Shown here one piece after another: positions 12,051 to 23,425 of a stretch of 64,000 bases of DNA. The notes beneath the pieces were generated by a model, which worked only from the letters and a program-made list of their open reading frames with translations, did no database searches and was not told the origin of the DNA. The position numbers were made by a program, and so were the translations under genes. This DNA is from Oidiodendron maius Zn (taxonomy: Eukaryota; Ascomycota; Leotiomycetes; Myxotrichaceae). Each line of letters begins with the position of its first letter. The stretch's first letter is position 1. The stretch covers positions 1,054,001 through 1,118,000 of the forward strand of contig KN832876.1 in NCBI GenBank assembly GCA_000827325.1, given 5' to 3'.

Positions 12051-13091
12051 ATGATCACTCGAATACCGTATCTCTTGTCATGTCTTGCGTTGGCCTCCTC
12101 GGCGCAAGGAGCTCATATCTCACGTCGAGGGTATACTCCTCAAGCAGAATCCTACATCGTCCACCAATTTCCAAATCCCACATGGGTCGAAAATATCGCG
12201 ATCCGTCAAACGGGCCAGCTGCTTGTCACCTTGCTTTCCGCGCCTGATCTGTACCTGATCGATCCCATTTCCGCCAGTGTGCATCCCAATTCAACCCAGG
12301 GTGCAACATTAGTCCACAGTTTCGCGCCCTTAAGTGCTCTCTTAGGCATTACCGAGACAGAACCGGATCACTTCTACGTTGTAGCCTCATCGAGCCCCGA
12401 CTATGCACCAGGCACCTTCAGCGTCGTATCTGTCGACCTATCATTTTATGATCCAGCCAAGAATCCGGATATCGTGACCAAGGAAGTCGCGGCCTTTCCC
12501 AACGCAGGCCTGCTCAATGGGATGGCGACACTGGATGCTTTTAAAGGGATGGTCATTATCGCGGACTCCATCGATGGCGTCATTTATATTCTCGACGTGA
12601 ATACCGGGGAGTCCAGGATACTCCTGCAGGAGCCGGAGATGGCCGTCCCAGCCGGCGGGCAGCTTGGTGTCAATGGAGTGAAAGTCTTGCCCATTGCTGA
12701 CACAGATAAGGTGTTTGTCTATTTTGACAACACTGACGCCTCACTCCTGTGCCGAGTCCCCGTCTCCCTCTTGACGCTCGAAAAAGTCGGCCCAGTAGAG
12801 ATCCTCCAGTCGGGTTACTCTGCTGATGACTTCGCGTTAGATCTAGCTGGGGGATTCGTGTACATGGCTGACGGAAACACAAACTCTATCAATCGCATCC
12901 CCCTCGCAGGTGGGAAGGTTGTGACAGTCTTAGGCGGGATCAACGACACCCTTGTCGAGGGCCCAACGTCTGTTGCTGTCGGGAGGGGCGCCACCAATGA
13001 GTTTGTCAAGTATATCACGACGGATGGAGGTTTACTCGCCCCCATCAATGGATCCACAGAAGGCGGACGAGTGGTGGCTATGATTATATGA
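12051..13091 (+). CDS. Secreted beta-propeller (SMP-30/gluconolactonase-like) protein
   Basis: A single exon encodes 346 residues from the in-frame ATG at 12051. The first 20 residues (MITRIPYLLSCLALASSAQG) form a classic signal peptide with likely cleavage before AHISRR. The rest is a series of beta-strand-rich repeats with motifs such as LDAFKGMVIIADSIDGVIYILD, FVYMADGNTNSINRI and GPTSVAV. This is the pattern of six-bladed propellers of the SMP-30/gluconolactonase type. Such proteins occur as secreted lactonase-like enzymes and in some fungal secondary-metabolite clusters. No clear metal ligands could be assigned by eye, so enzyme activity is uncertain. There is no biosynthetic core enzyme next to it, and the neighbouring MFS transporter looks like a sugar porter. 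An upstream TTG-initiated extension of the frame is ignored. Confidence 0.85.
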   Translation: MITRIPYLLSCLALASSAQGAHISRRGYTPQAESYIVHQFPNPTWVENIAIRQTGQLLVTLLSAPDLYLIDPISASVHPNSTQGATLVHSFAPLSALLGITETEPDHFYVVASSSPDYAPGTFSVVSVDLSFYDPAKNPDIVTKEVAAFPNAGLLNGMATLDAFKGMVIIADSIDGVIYILDVNTGESRILLQEPEMAVPAGGQLGVNGVKVLPIADTDKVFVYFDNTDASLLCRVPVSLLTLEKVGPVEILQSGYSADDFALDLAGGFVYMADGNTNSINRIPLAGGKVVTVLGGINDTLVEGPTSVAVGRGATNEFVKYITTDGGLLAPINGSTEGGRVVAMII

Positions 13092-14022
13092 GGAAGGGGC
13101 CTCGTTGCATCTTGCTCATACTCTATAATAGATAGTGTTTACTTTATAGACGTGACTTCTAACTCGTATATGGCGTAACGCCTGATAGTGCACGCATTAT
13201 GCCCTTTGATGACCCCTCCGCAGATCCCCCACCGCCCTTCACTGCTGCTCCCCCCACAATTGTCAGTTTGCCATATCAAAAGAAATTATATATATGAAAA
13301 TAAAATAAAATAAAATAAAAATATACCACAGTCATCATGGCGGGCTGGCGGGCAGCCAACACTCGAGTATCCCAAGGCCCTTTATCGGCGGTATAGTGAG
13401 CTTATCTGTGGGATCCAGTTGCAGGGGTTCGCATTTCTCAACATTTCCGCTCTTTCTGGTATGATTCTTCTCCTACCTCTCTTCCTTCACGACCCTGGTG
13501 TTCGGATCCTCCTTTTCAGGCCAGGTAGGTATCTTTGCTCAATACCGCCACGAGGTCCATAGCTCGTCAGCTCTCCCTTCGCACTGACGGGGCCGCCGAA
13601 TAGCTATGGTGGCTACTGGTCTTCGAGCAAGGGCGCCGAGCACCCGATTGCTCGAGTTTTGCTACCAATCCCGTCCCTCCTACTCGCCACCGCGCTACTC
13701 CCCAGCATCATCGACACCAGGTACGTGAGAATTTGCGTTGCTGGCCTGGGTTTTGTGATCTGCTGGACGACGCCGTTGCCTTCCGGTGCCGGCCGTAGCC
13801 GCGTTCACAGTATCCTTGTGTATGGGCGTTGGTGGGGGTTTGGCGAATGTTTGATCCCTCACAGTCATACCGCGTACTTTGCAAGCGCAGAATTTCTTCA
13901 TGACTTTGTGATTCCATACCCTCCTATTCTCCCCGTCACCTTGTTTTAACAAGACACATCGGCCAGGTAAAACTCGACGCCCAATTCGACCCTCCTTCCA
14001 ACTGCCCATATTTTTGCGCGCC
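13092..14022. other. Promoter and leader of alanine aminotransferase
   Basis: This 930 bp stretch holds no supportable gene. It contains a TAAAA repeat (13301..13320). A strong donor-like sequence (CACCAG followed by GTACGTGAG) lies near 13720, and CAG/TAG candidates lie further on, so a leader intron of the aminotransferase transcript is plausible. A 178-residue frame on the minus strand (13695-14231) overlaps the aminotransferase and is rejected. Confidence 0.5.
13297..13322. repeat. TAAAA pentanucleotide microsatellite
   Basis: Four perfect TAAAA units, flanked by AAAA and ATA, lie downstream of the propeller gene. Confidence 0.85.
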
Positions 14023-15595
14023 ATGTCGACCACCACGCCGCTTCGAAGCTTGAACATAAATAATATCAACCCCCATGTCAAAGAGGCAAAATATGCCGTG
14101 AGAGGGGAGCTTGCCGTACGATCAGAAGAATACCGGTCCAGTTTGGCAAGTGGCGTCACCGACCTCCCCTTTGACCAAATAATCTCTGCAAATATTGGCA
14201 ATCCCCAGCAACTGGACCAAAAGCCTATCACCTTTTTCAGACAGGTCCTAAGCTTGGTCGAAAATCCTGTACTTCTGGAGAATGAGGGTGTCCTGCTGAA
14301 TCACTTAGGATACAAAAGCGATGTAATTGCGAGGGCGAAGTGGCTGCTGAAAGAGGTGGGATCCGTTGGTGCCTATAGTGCTAGTGCCGGAGCCCTGGGA
14401 ATCAGGGAGAGCGTCGCGAAGTTTCTCGAGAGTGTGTATAGCGCATGGCTACTGAGACTCACAATTTCTAACATACGTCACAGGACGAGATGGTTTCCCA
14501 ACCGAAGCCAAGGACATCTACCTCTCTGCGGGTGCATCATCTGGAGTCAACACTCTATTGCATATCATCTGCGCTGGTCCGCAAACTGGAGTGCTAGTTC
14601 CCATCCCCCAATACCCACTCTATACTGCTACACTAGCCGTCCTCAATGCAACATGCGTTCCATACTATCTCGAGGAATCTAAGGGTTGGGGCACAGATGT
14701 CGAGGCCATAAAGGCCGCCCACAAGAAAGCAGTAGATGCAGGAACTGATGTCCGCGCCATCGTCATAATCAACCCTGGAAACCCGACCGGATCCAGCCTT
14801 TCCGAGGAGGACGTCAAAGCTGTGATTGAATTCGCCGCTCAAGAACGGCTGGTCATCATAGCTGACGAGGTCTACCAGACCAATGTTTTCATTGGGACGT
14901 TCCACAGCTTCAAGGGCGTCTTGAGGAAGATGCAGCAAAGCGATCCAGCAAAGTACAAGTACGTGGAGCTTGCTTCACTACACAGCATCTCGAAGGGCAT
15001 GGTTGGGGAGTGTGGCCACCGTGGCGGGTATTTCGAGTTATGTGGCTTTGATCCCGAGGTCGCTGAACAGATCTACAAATTCGTATCAATCACTCTGTGT
15101 GCCCCCGTCGTAGGACAGTGTCTCGTTGAGATGATGGTTAATCCTCCTAGGGAAGGAGAGCCGAGTTACGAACTCTACAAGCAAGAGTGGGACGGAATAT
15201 TCTTTGGTCTAAATCAAAGAGCCACAGCATTATATGAGGCATTCAAGCAGATGGAAGGAGTAGAGTGCCAGGAGCCTCGAGTACGTCTTCATCTCCTGTA
15301 GTTACGAAAGAACTACATCCTTCATTGCTAACGTTTGCAGGGCTCCATGTATCTGTTCCCCACAATCAAGCTATCACAGAAAGCGATCGAAGCCGCAAAG
15401 AAAGAGAACCGCACTCCCGACGAGTTCTATTCCTTCCGTCTTCTAGACGCTACTGGAATATGCATCGTCGCCGGTTCAGGATTTGGCCAGAAAGAAGGCA
15501 CCCTGCATTTTAGGACCACATTCCTTGCACCAGGCACGGAGTGGGTTGGGCGGATCACCAAGTTCCATAAAGAGTTCATGGACGAGTTTAGATGA
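14023..15595 (+). CDS. Alanine aminotransferase (glutamate-pyruvate transaminase)
   Basis: Three exons, 14023..14431, 14484..15280 and 15341..15595, encode 486 residues. The first junction restores VAKFLERRDGFPTEA and the second EPRGSMYLFP. Family motifs are clear: LPFDQIISANIGNPQQL near the N-terminus, YLSAGASSGVN, VIINPGNPTG, IADEVYQTNV, and HSISKGMVGECGHRGGY. The Lys in the last motif binds pyridoxal phosphate. The enzyme interconverts alanine and 2-oxoglutarate with pyruvate and glutamate, in cytosol or mitochondria. No strong mitochondrial presequence is seen from this ATG, so this form is probably cytosolic unless an upstream exon exists. The C-terminus (HFRTTFLAPGTEW) is complete. Confidence 0.95.
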
Positions 15596-16426
15596 TTACA
15601 TGGCGCTGAGCATAAATCATGTAAATAGTATTTGCGGTGCTGGGCCAATAGCCACCTAGAAATGGGTTTAGCAGGAAGGCTGGTGTTTGGAGGGTAGAGT
15701 CATGAATATTCTATTGAAGAGTTCTCTCAACTCAAATGAGCTGCATCAAAACATATCAATATCCAAATGGCCGATGGGAATTTCAGATATATTAAGTACG
15801 ACTAACTGCGTTAAATATGATGCAATAACGCTCATGAGTTCCACAAATTTATCTCTCGATACCATCTGCCTTTCAAATATTTAGGACCGTTTCATATACG
15901 GAGGACCGGGCAGGAAGAGATGGAGGAAGGATGGGCAGTTGATGGAAAGGGGAAGGACGTGGGGTCCAGACTAAATATCGCCGCTGTATCTATATTATTG
16001 AGAGGAGAAGATACCTCCAGAAGTATGAGCAAGCACCCAGATTCTCGGATTGACTAGGTCAGCAAAGGCATTACGCATGGCACGCATTCCGATGTTCGTG
16101 AAGGAAAGCGAGGGAGCAAGTGCGCCCACCGGTGCCAAAATGTCTTGCTGTAGACACATATCTTCAAAATCGCTCTCTAGGAGGGTTCTACAGGATCGAC
16201 CCATTCTCACCAGCTCCAATCCTGGAATTTTTAAATTTTTCTGCTCAATTTCCAAGAAAAGGAAAAAGGAGAATAAAGGCAATATTTAGTCAAGAGAGAC
16301 AGTGTACGTATGTCGCGACAGGGGGAAACAGTTTAATTAGCCTGGCGAATAAGGCACCAGTAAAAAGTAATCTTTCCAACCTCAGCACGACCGGTCTCAC
16401 GCCGACGCAACCATCAATCTCTCACT
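15596..16426. other. Intergenic region before bL33m
   Basis: About 830 bp hold the 3' end of the aminotransferase and the promoter of the mitochondrial ribosomal protein gene. A 95-residue minus-strand frame at 15995-16282 has no recognised relative and is not called. Nothing else was seen. Confidence 0.55.
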
Positions 16427-16817
16427 ATGGCAAAAAAAGGTACGCAGGGCAGTCTTTCCATTGATTGTATGTGCAAGTGAACTAATAGGAGTTCTGAAAG
16501 CCAAATCCCGTACTATTGCCGTGCGCCTCATCTCTATGGCCCTCACCGGCTACTATAAGACAATGGTTCGCCCGCGCACGCACCGGCCACTGAGTATGCT
16601 CAAGTATGATCCTGTTGGTGAGTTAGTTTCCCGTTTGTATACGGTTTATTGTAGATGAGGGTAGAATTAGTGGATGACTCGGCGGCTGTGGAGCAGGGTT
16701 GGAATTGGAGAATCTCGAAAGAATTTGTTGAAAAGTGTGAAAATGAAGCTGACGTGACATACTGCAGTGCGAAAGAAGGTTCTTTTCTTGGAGCAGAAGC
16801 GTGGTGGACGAGGTTAA
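16427..16817 (+). CDS. Mitochondrial large-subunit ribosomal protein bL33m
   Basis: This gene is masked by tiny exons. Exon 1 is 16427..16439 (13 nt, MAKK plus one base), exon 2 is 16501..16617 and exon 3 is 16768..16817, giving 59 residues. The spliced protein begins [14 protein letters not shown], contains [16 protein letters not shown], and ends [16 protein letters not shown]. That is the bL33 family from end to end. Intron 1 (61 nt) has donor GTACGC and the less usual acceptor GAAAG at 16499-16500. The nearer AATAG touches the ACTAAT branch site and would insert four extra residues. Intron 2 (150 nt) has donor GTGAGT and acceptor CTGCAG. bL33m sits near the E-site of the mitoribosome 50S subunit. 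The yeast counterpart is MRPL39. Confidence 0.9.
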
Positions 16818-17395
16818 TTGACCTATACGAGAATGCCATTATTTACCTACCCAGAGACACCGTCGAACATGCCATACAAAGACTGGATGAAGGGACTAGA
16901 ACTGGGGGCATATTAAAGCGAGCACGCATGTACGATTATACAAACAGTGTATAAGGGCACGAACAGGCGTTACATTGATTTGCTACGGGGATTCATCAAG
17001 CGAAAGAACGGGTCTTAAGGTCATATGCCTGTTACGCTTCGTACATATATACATTGATAGTCTGTTAGCTAGAGGAGCTTGTCATCACATGATGATAGCG
17101 ATAGAAGGAAGATATTTCCAGCAAAGAAAGAGCTAGTGATACAGACGCCAGTGTCCTGCATCCCGGTGCACGTAGCACTTCAAGGTGCGCCTCTCTTAAA
17201 GATCATATCGGAATAGGGTCCAGAAACAGTGTATGTATAATGCACCTCTGTAAAGACATCATCTATTATATACCTCCTGTGAAGCCAAATGTTTATAAGA
17301 AAGCAAAGGCCAGAAGCCATCATGGCCGCCATGATGAAGAGCAAGTTGTCAGGTGTCATGAACGAGTGCGGCGAACGAGTAATAAGAGGAGTGAC
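16818..17395. other. Convergent 3' intergenic region
   Basis: About 580 bp between the bL33m stop and the stop of the coiled-coil gene on the other strand. No gene, RNA or repeat was recognised. Confidence 0.55.
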
Positions 17396-20300
17396 TTAAT
17401 TAATGACCGTGGAGCGGGCGTTCTTCGTTTCTTGCGAGTTTGGCACGATTCGTACGCTAGGAGAAACGATCAAAGTTGACTTGAAATGTAAGGAAGTTCG
17501 AGGTGCTTTGCATGGTTTCTGGCTCCCTTCATCCCCGAGGAAAGACGAAGCGGCCCTCTTTCGCTCGTTTCGTTTCGGGCCAGGCATGAGAGAAGATTGC
17601 TTTGATAAAAGCCTAGCACGCTGGTACTGGGAAGATCCATTGTATACATTATCTTCACCATGCGGCCCGATATCGAATGGAGCACCTCCATTACTAGATT
17701 TGATAACATGGCCACTTGCGACCCTCTTGTACCCAGGTTCGGGCCCTGCTCGTCGCTGGCTCTTATTAATGCCTCGACTAGATGATACATCCTTCAATAG
17801 AGTGGGGGAGTTAGAAACTGATTGGAGGGCATCAGGTTTGGTGACACCAATCCTGGTGGTCGGCTTTTTTAAAACGCTCTTAAGAGTTAATGTCTTTGGA
17901 GGCAGAGGTCTCTTGGAACCATTTGACTCTTGTAGCCCAACAACACTTAATATCACCTCAGAAGAATTCTTCGTAGCGCCTATGCTTCCATTGCTGGGAG
18001 ACTCATAGCCAAGGTGATATTTTACCCCGGTATGATTAGGCAATGTATGCGGCGAAGTTCTTTTGACTTTGTGACCTTTTGTGAGATGAGTATGCTTTGC
18101 TCGAGAACAATTTTGCTTATTGCCTCTTTTTGCTTCAGATAAGCTGTGGAGGTCCTCTTGGTTGTTGATAGCCTCTATGTGATTCATGATGGGGGAAATA
18201 TCGATTGATGAACCTGTGGGTTGAGGTCTGATGGGACTAAAGTTTGAAAACGGTATAATGTCTTCAGTAGGTGTTGGGACTTTGAGTGCAGTCCCTTGAG
18301 TCGTAAGAGAAGTATGTGAGGCTTCTAAATTTGGAAGGTTATATGCAGCGGCTTTCTTTGGATACCAAGTAGATTCCGTGATCTTGGAACCATGAGCCTT
18401 GCGATTTGCAACTTTCAGTGGTTTATATGAGGGCAGTTGTAAGGAGGGCATATCTCTCTCCCCTCCCAAAGAATTACTAGTAGAGGTGTCGCTGCCTGTT
18501 ACCTGGCAAGGCTTGGCAGTGCTCTGGTCTGGCTTAGGCTTTGCCACAAGGGGGTTCCTAGACAGAGCTGTAGTATCAAAAGAAACAGAATCTACTAAAC
18601 CAGCTCTATTTGGTTGGATTTCATGTGTCTGATGCAGAATGCATGGTAGGATTGTATGATTGGCAGTAAATATGGCTTGAAATGATGCTAAGTCCACCTG
18701 GTTGCTCCCCCCGGAGTTTATGGGTAATTTCATCTCAACTGAGGGCTTGCGTACAGCTACACGATCATCATGAGGCTCCTGGTCATGAACTATCTTGGTA
18801 TACGGAGTAGTTGATGTACTCCATGCGTTATGTTGTTCTTGCAGGGTAAAGTTCTGATCAAGTAGGCATTTATTTTCGCGTTCCAGGCCATCTACCTTTC
18901 GCAGGTGATTTTCAATCTCTCGCAACATTTGAAGAGCGTCACACAGACTTGTGGTAGTTTCCTTCTGAACATGCTCCAGGTGAGTTCTAAGTTCAGGGAT
19001 TTCCCCCCGAGCACATTCAAGGGATGATTCTTGCTTTGCCAAGGCCTCTAGACTTATGCCCTGCATTTCCAACTGCATAATATGCTCGACTTGACGATTA
19101 GATTCCTCTCGGTATACGGACAATTCTCGGTGGAGTTGGGCAGTCCGGTCAATATAAGTCTCTCTGTCATCTTGCATACGCTGCAACTCCTCCTTCATGT
19201 GTTTTACTTGCGATTCGGCCTCCGCTCTCCTCTGCTGTATGTTTTTCGCATGTGCATTATGACGAATAATCAATTCATTCTTGACTGCAAGAGAATCTTT
19301 CGCAACATCTTGCCGAGCTTTCTCAATATCAAACTTTGCCTTGGACATATATGTCTGCTTCTCCTCATCATAATTTTTCAGGCATTTTTGAGCATCGTTG
19401 CATCTATCCTCCAGTAGAAGACGTTGCCTTTCGGTTTCTAGCGAAGTCTGACGGAGTGTGGCTAGCTCCTCTTTAATATTGGCCACTTCTCGAGCTGCCC
19501 CGTCTGCTTGGCCCTGAAGAAAAATATTTTCGCGCTCCAGATTATAACATCTTTCTCTGAGTTTCGGGTCTTCTTTCGGTAGGGCGAGGGCTGCAGCTAG
19601 CTCATCGCATTTCGTGCTGAGTTGGCCACGACAGTTAGTCAGTTCTGACTCTAGCAAATCAATTCTCTTTGTTAGGTCCTGACATTCAGCTTTCCGAGAA
19701 CTGAGGTTAGAACTTAAAGTTACGTTTGAGCCACGAAGTTCTGCAATGAGATTGTTGAGTTGACATTCGGATTTTTTATCCAGAGGAATCTGATCAATTT
19801 TTTCCTTTAGATCAGCGAAATGCTTCAGATGGGATTCATGGACACTCCCACTAATATTTTCTGTCGCCTGAACTATATTCTCAACCCTAATGAAGTCTAT
19901 AGTTAGATCAAATACCCACATATGAGAGAGAAAAATGTGTACAGACTTTATGGAGAGGTTTTCAACTAGTCCCTCCAAGACAGGTTGAGAGTCTTCATTG
20001 TAAGACTTCATAACATTGACGGCGGTTAAAATTTCTCCAATTCTGTGTTCAGTTAGCTGAATATACGCAATTTGATTTTAAATACAATTAGTATCTTACT
20101 TTTCTTGTGTTGAATTCTTACACTGTAGAATGGCTGCAAGGATTCCATTTTCGTTCGTGAGGTCCTCAATTATACCAGATTTTGTATTTCTCAAATGTTC
20201 TGCAAGTTCCTTATGAGCATCAAGTTGCGCATTAAACAGCCTCTGAAACTGAGAAGCGTTGTGACGCTCTCGTCCTAGCTCGATTATGTTCTTTTCGAGG

Positions 20301-22917
20301 TCACTTTGTAGCAATTGGTTGGCTTTCGAAGCTGTATATCATTTAGAATTGTACGTGGGAAATTTCATAGCACCTACTTTCTTGGACGAGCTCAATAAGT
20401 TCCTCATTCTCCCGCTGTGCTACACAAAATTAGTTTGATTTGGTCAGCGACCATAGCTTACCTACCAGTAAGCAGCTTTTCGGCTGGGGCACGAAATTCC
20501 TTGGCCTCTTGTAGTAGGCACTCAAGCCTCTTGATATGTGTCTCCCGAGTAATATAGGCTTCTTGGAAAATCTTCATATCAGTGTGTACACTCTGCATCC
20601 GTTGAGACTCTCTGAAGAGATTTTTCTGCGATATTACCACTTCATTCATGTGATCCTTGTACCTAACAGAAAGACGCTCAAATTTTTTAACTTTGGCTTT
20701 TAAGGCCACTTTCTCCCGTTCTAAGGCTTGTACCTTCTCAAATTTCTCGACACCGGATGCTTTAAGTCTCTCCAGTTCGGACTGCAGGAATTGGATAACT
20801 TCCTTTTGGTGCTCAACATGATTCAAAATATCCTCAACCTCTTGATTATGCTTGATTAGGCCTTCTTGGGCTTGAACCACCTTGCAGAAGTGTTTTTCTT
20901 CTTGAAGGGGATGCGGGCTATACCTCTGCGAGCCTCTCTTATAGCTATGTCTTGTTTCTGATACGTTCATCTTTGGATTGAGATGACTCTGGGTAGTAGG
21001 CAGTTGAGAAGTATGCTGAATATGATTGCAATTATCTGACGCATCCTTCACAGTCGATATTGCACCGTTGGTATGGTTGGATTGTGGCAGAGAATGAGAC
21101 GATGACTGCCTGCTAACGGGCCTCATTAGGACTTGATTTTGGGATGAGGAAAATCGACCATCTGCAAGAATGCAATCAGCGCTGGCACCAGCCATTGCTA
21201 TATCGCCTACAATATTGGTGTCTTTCAGATTATGCTGATGAGCTTTCGAAATCTTAAGGCCTGCCGTAAAATCCTCTTCCGTATTTTGTTGCTTTAGAGG
21301 AGCTGGCCTAAAGAGAGCACTGACTCCTTCGGATGCACTATCTTCCAGTCCAAAGTCAGTCAAGATTGAGTTCAAGTTTGTGCTTAGGTCTTCATTTATA
21401 ATCGGATGGCCTAACGACCGCTCGTTAGACGAAGCGCAAAGGGTCCCGTTTGGAGGTATTTTCCGTCCAGCAACCCTCAAACTAAGATGGTGACTTGTTG
21501 ATACACCTCGCTGCAGCTCCCCACAAGATTGTGCGGGATGGATATTGTGGCTCATATCCTTACAATTAGGCGCTGGGGAAATTGGGGCATTATCTGATAT
21601 TGAATATTTAGCATCAGCACTGGGCTGACCGAGATCACCTCCATTATATTTCTCATTTTGATTTGGACCTAGTGTTTGGCCTGGATTATTATATCTAATT
21701 GCAGCATTTGCAACATCGGGAAATGGTTGTTTTATTCTAACCCTACAGAATTCGTGTTAGCTTTGGCACGCTCATATTGACGGAGTAGAATTACCTGTTG
21801 TTAGGCGTGGCTTTCTGATATGGCTGTGATCTTCTTGATTTTTCATCTGAGACTATCAAAGAGCACGACGGATGAGACAGAGTTCCATTTTCGAGAATCG
21901 CTTCGCCATCTAGGTGGCCTATTAATGGAATTTGTCGAGAACGAAGGCCGCAATTCAGAGGTGAGGCTATTGATTGATAGTTTGGAAGTTCATCCGATAT
22001 ATTAATCTGCTTTTGCTTCCCATCTTCTCCCGAATTTTGCAGAGGTATTGAGACCTGCAGTGTCTTAAACTTGACAGGGCATTGTGCGTTGGACTCGAGA
22101 GCGTTTGACATGGGGTTGGAACAATCTTCTTCCATTGATATTCCGGAATCTTCGTGTGCATTAAAATTGGTAATTAAATCCTCGTCGCTCAAATTTTCCA
22201 TCAATCTCACTGGTAGTGTGGGAGTGTTTTTAGAATCTGCAGCAGAACAATGAAGTCAGCATGAAATATGAGAAATGTAGCGTCCATATACTTACAAACT
22301 TGGCCATACCGCAATATTAGAGGAGAGTTAGGTTTGACTGCTGAGTTCTGGTGTAAATTTTTACCTGCTATCTTCTCCGAAAACTTGGTAGGTCCGTTTT
22401 TGACGAATTTGAAAGCAGATTTGATTTCTTCTAGAATATCCTCGTGAGGGGCATTACGCACAATATATCGGCCACCCACTTCCGGCGATAGTGTTGAAAC
22501 AGCTATGCTCGCATTTTTAAGAATTCTTTCAGATTCCGGGGATAAGGAACCGGGGCCTTCATGAACCTGGCTTTTAAACCCAATACCCGCAAGTTGACTA
22601 TCGTTGATAGGGTGCTTGGAAGCGAGCTCAGCTCTATGGGTCCTTCTTTCGTCTTCGACGCTCCCAGCTGATGCATCAACAACACTTGTCCCAATGCTTT
22701 CCGGTTCCGGGTTTTCCCCAAGGACTATATTATCTGGCCTTAGTTGATGATCATGAGAATTATCTTGTACGCTGAAATCAGGGGTTGGCTGAATCATTTC
22801 TAGTTCGACGGCGCCGATGTCTAAGCCCAGAGGCATAGACTCGCCTTCTTGCTCTTCAGGGAGGGCCATGTCGGCTAAATGATTGCTCCTAGCTATTGTT
22901 AGGCGCAATTTCAGCAT
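17396..22917 (-). CDS. Very large multi-exon coiled-coil protein, function unknown
   Basis: The minus-strand exons are: about 22892..22296, 22236..21795, 21742..20466, 20419..20378, 20331..20100, 20042..19947 and 19886..17396. All joins keep frame with GT-AG ends, giving roughly 1,725 residues from exon 22892 onward. The 5' end is unresolved. The first usable ATG in the exon is at 22917 or 22870. Alternatively an upstream exon near 23019..22937 splices in frame through donor GTTTGT. The N-terminal third is acidic and disordered. From about 20900 to 18850 the frame codes for heptad-rich coiled coil (for example ALEREKVALKAKVKKFERL and LERENIFLQGQADGA). The tail is basic and disordered (PGPKRNERKRAASSFLG). 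The 60 nt segment 19946..19887 has intron ends and a CTAAC branch but is also open in frame. I do not recognise the family. The disordered-coiled-basic plan fits spindle, kinetochore or meiotic axis proteins, but that is only an analogy. Confidence 0.75.
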
Positions 22918-22936
22918 AATTCATTTCTCAACAAAC

Positions 22937-23019
22937 CTGATCTGATTGGTGGAGCGACTGGATGCTTAGAAGACTTGTGACCCAATTTTGCGGCGTTTGG
23001 TGGTAGAGGAGTGCAACGG
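22937..23019 (-). other. Possible upstream coding exon of the coiled-coil gene
   Basis: An open stretch reading PLPPNAAKLGHKSSKHPV ends at a GTTTGT donor. It splices across a 44 nt gap to AATAG at 22893 and keeps the frame of the main N-terminal exon. Its 5' boundary would use a weak TTTTAAG acceptor, and no start codon was found upstream with confidence. Confidence 0.35.
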
Positions 23020-23425
23020 CTTAAAATATATCAAGCGTGATTGTCTAACCCAAAAATACCACTCCTTGATGATTGCAGTACAATTATGGGAAGTTACTGG
23101 TACAGAAATGGAGAGGTAGAGCGGACTGCTGTGGGCAGCTTATGAGAATAACTTAGCTACTGTGGTAGCCCTTGAGATGTTCAAGCTGCCAAATCGTTCC
23201 AGGATGAAGCATTTATCTTCAGAGACTGGATGATATCCGTCGCTGATGGAAATGTGAAGGGAAGTGAATGAGAGGGAGATCATAGAGCGGAAGTGGAAGG
23301 AAGTGGAAAGAAGCGGCTGACCAGTCAGGTAAGATGGCTCGCGCCACAAGGAAAAAAGATGGCTTGCGCCACAAAGGAAAAAGAAAAAAAGATGGCTCGC
23401 GCCATTCTGAAGCATTTGTTTAACG
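23020..23425. other. Intergenic region with imperfect tandem repeat
   Basis: This stretch separates two minus-strand genes and should hold the promoter or first exon of the coiled-coil gene. It contains purine-rich GGAAGTGGAAGG-type sequence near 23290-23315 and a three-copy repeat at 23331..23407. Confidence 0.5.
23331..23407. repeat. Three-copy imperfect repeat of about 25-33 bp
   Basis: Units start at 23331, 23356 and 23389. Each reads AAGATGGC(T/C)TGCGCCA-like sequence followed by an A-rich spacer; the second differs by one base in the core (CTCGC to CTTGC) and the third is cut short. The spacer length varies (25 and 33 bp). Confidence 0.75.

Noticed and set aside
13695-14231. A 178-residue minus-strand frame over the aminotransferase 5' region
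   Set aside because: It overlaps the well-supported aminotransferase exon on the other strand and has no recognisable motif.
15995-16282. A 95-residue minus-strand frame
   Set aside because: Composition is not clearly random, but there is no family motif, no promoter context and no exon partner. A short gene here cannot be excluded.
17403-18008. A 201-residue plus-strand frame
   Set aside because: It is the antisense shadow of the tail of the coiled-coil gene.
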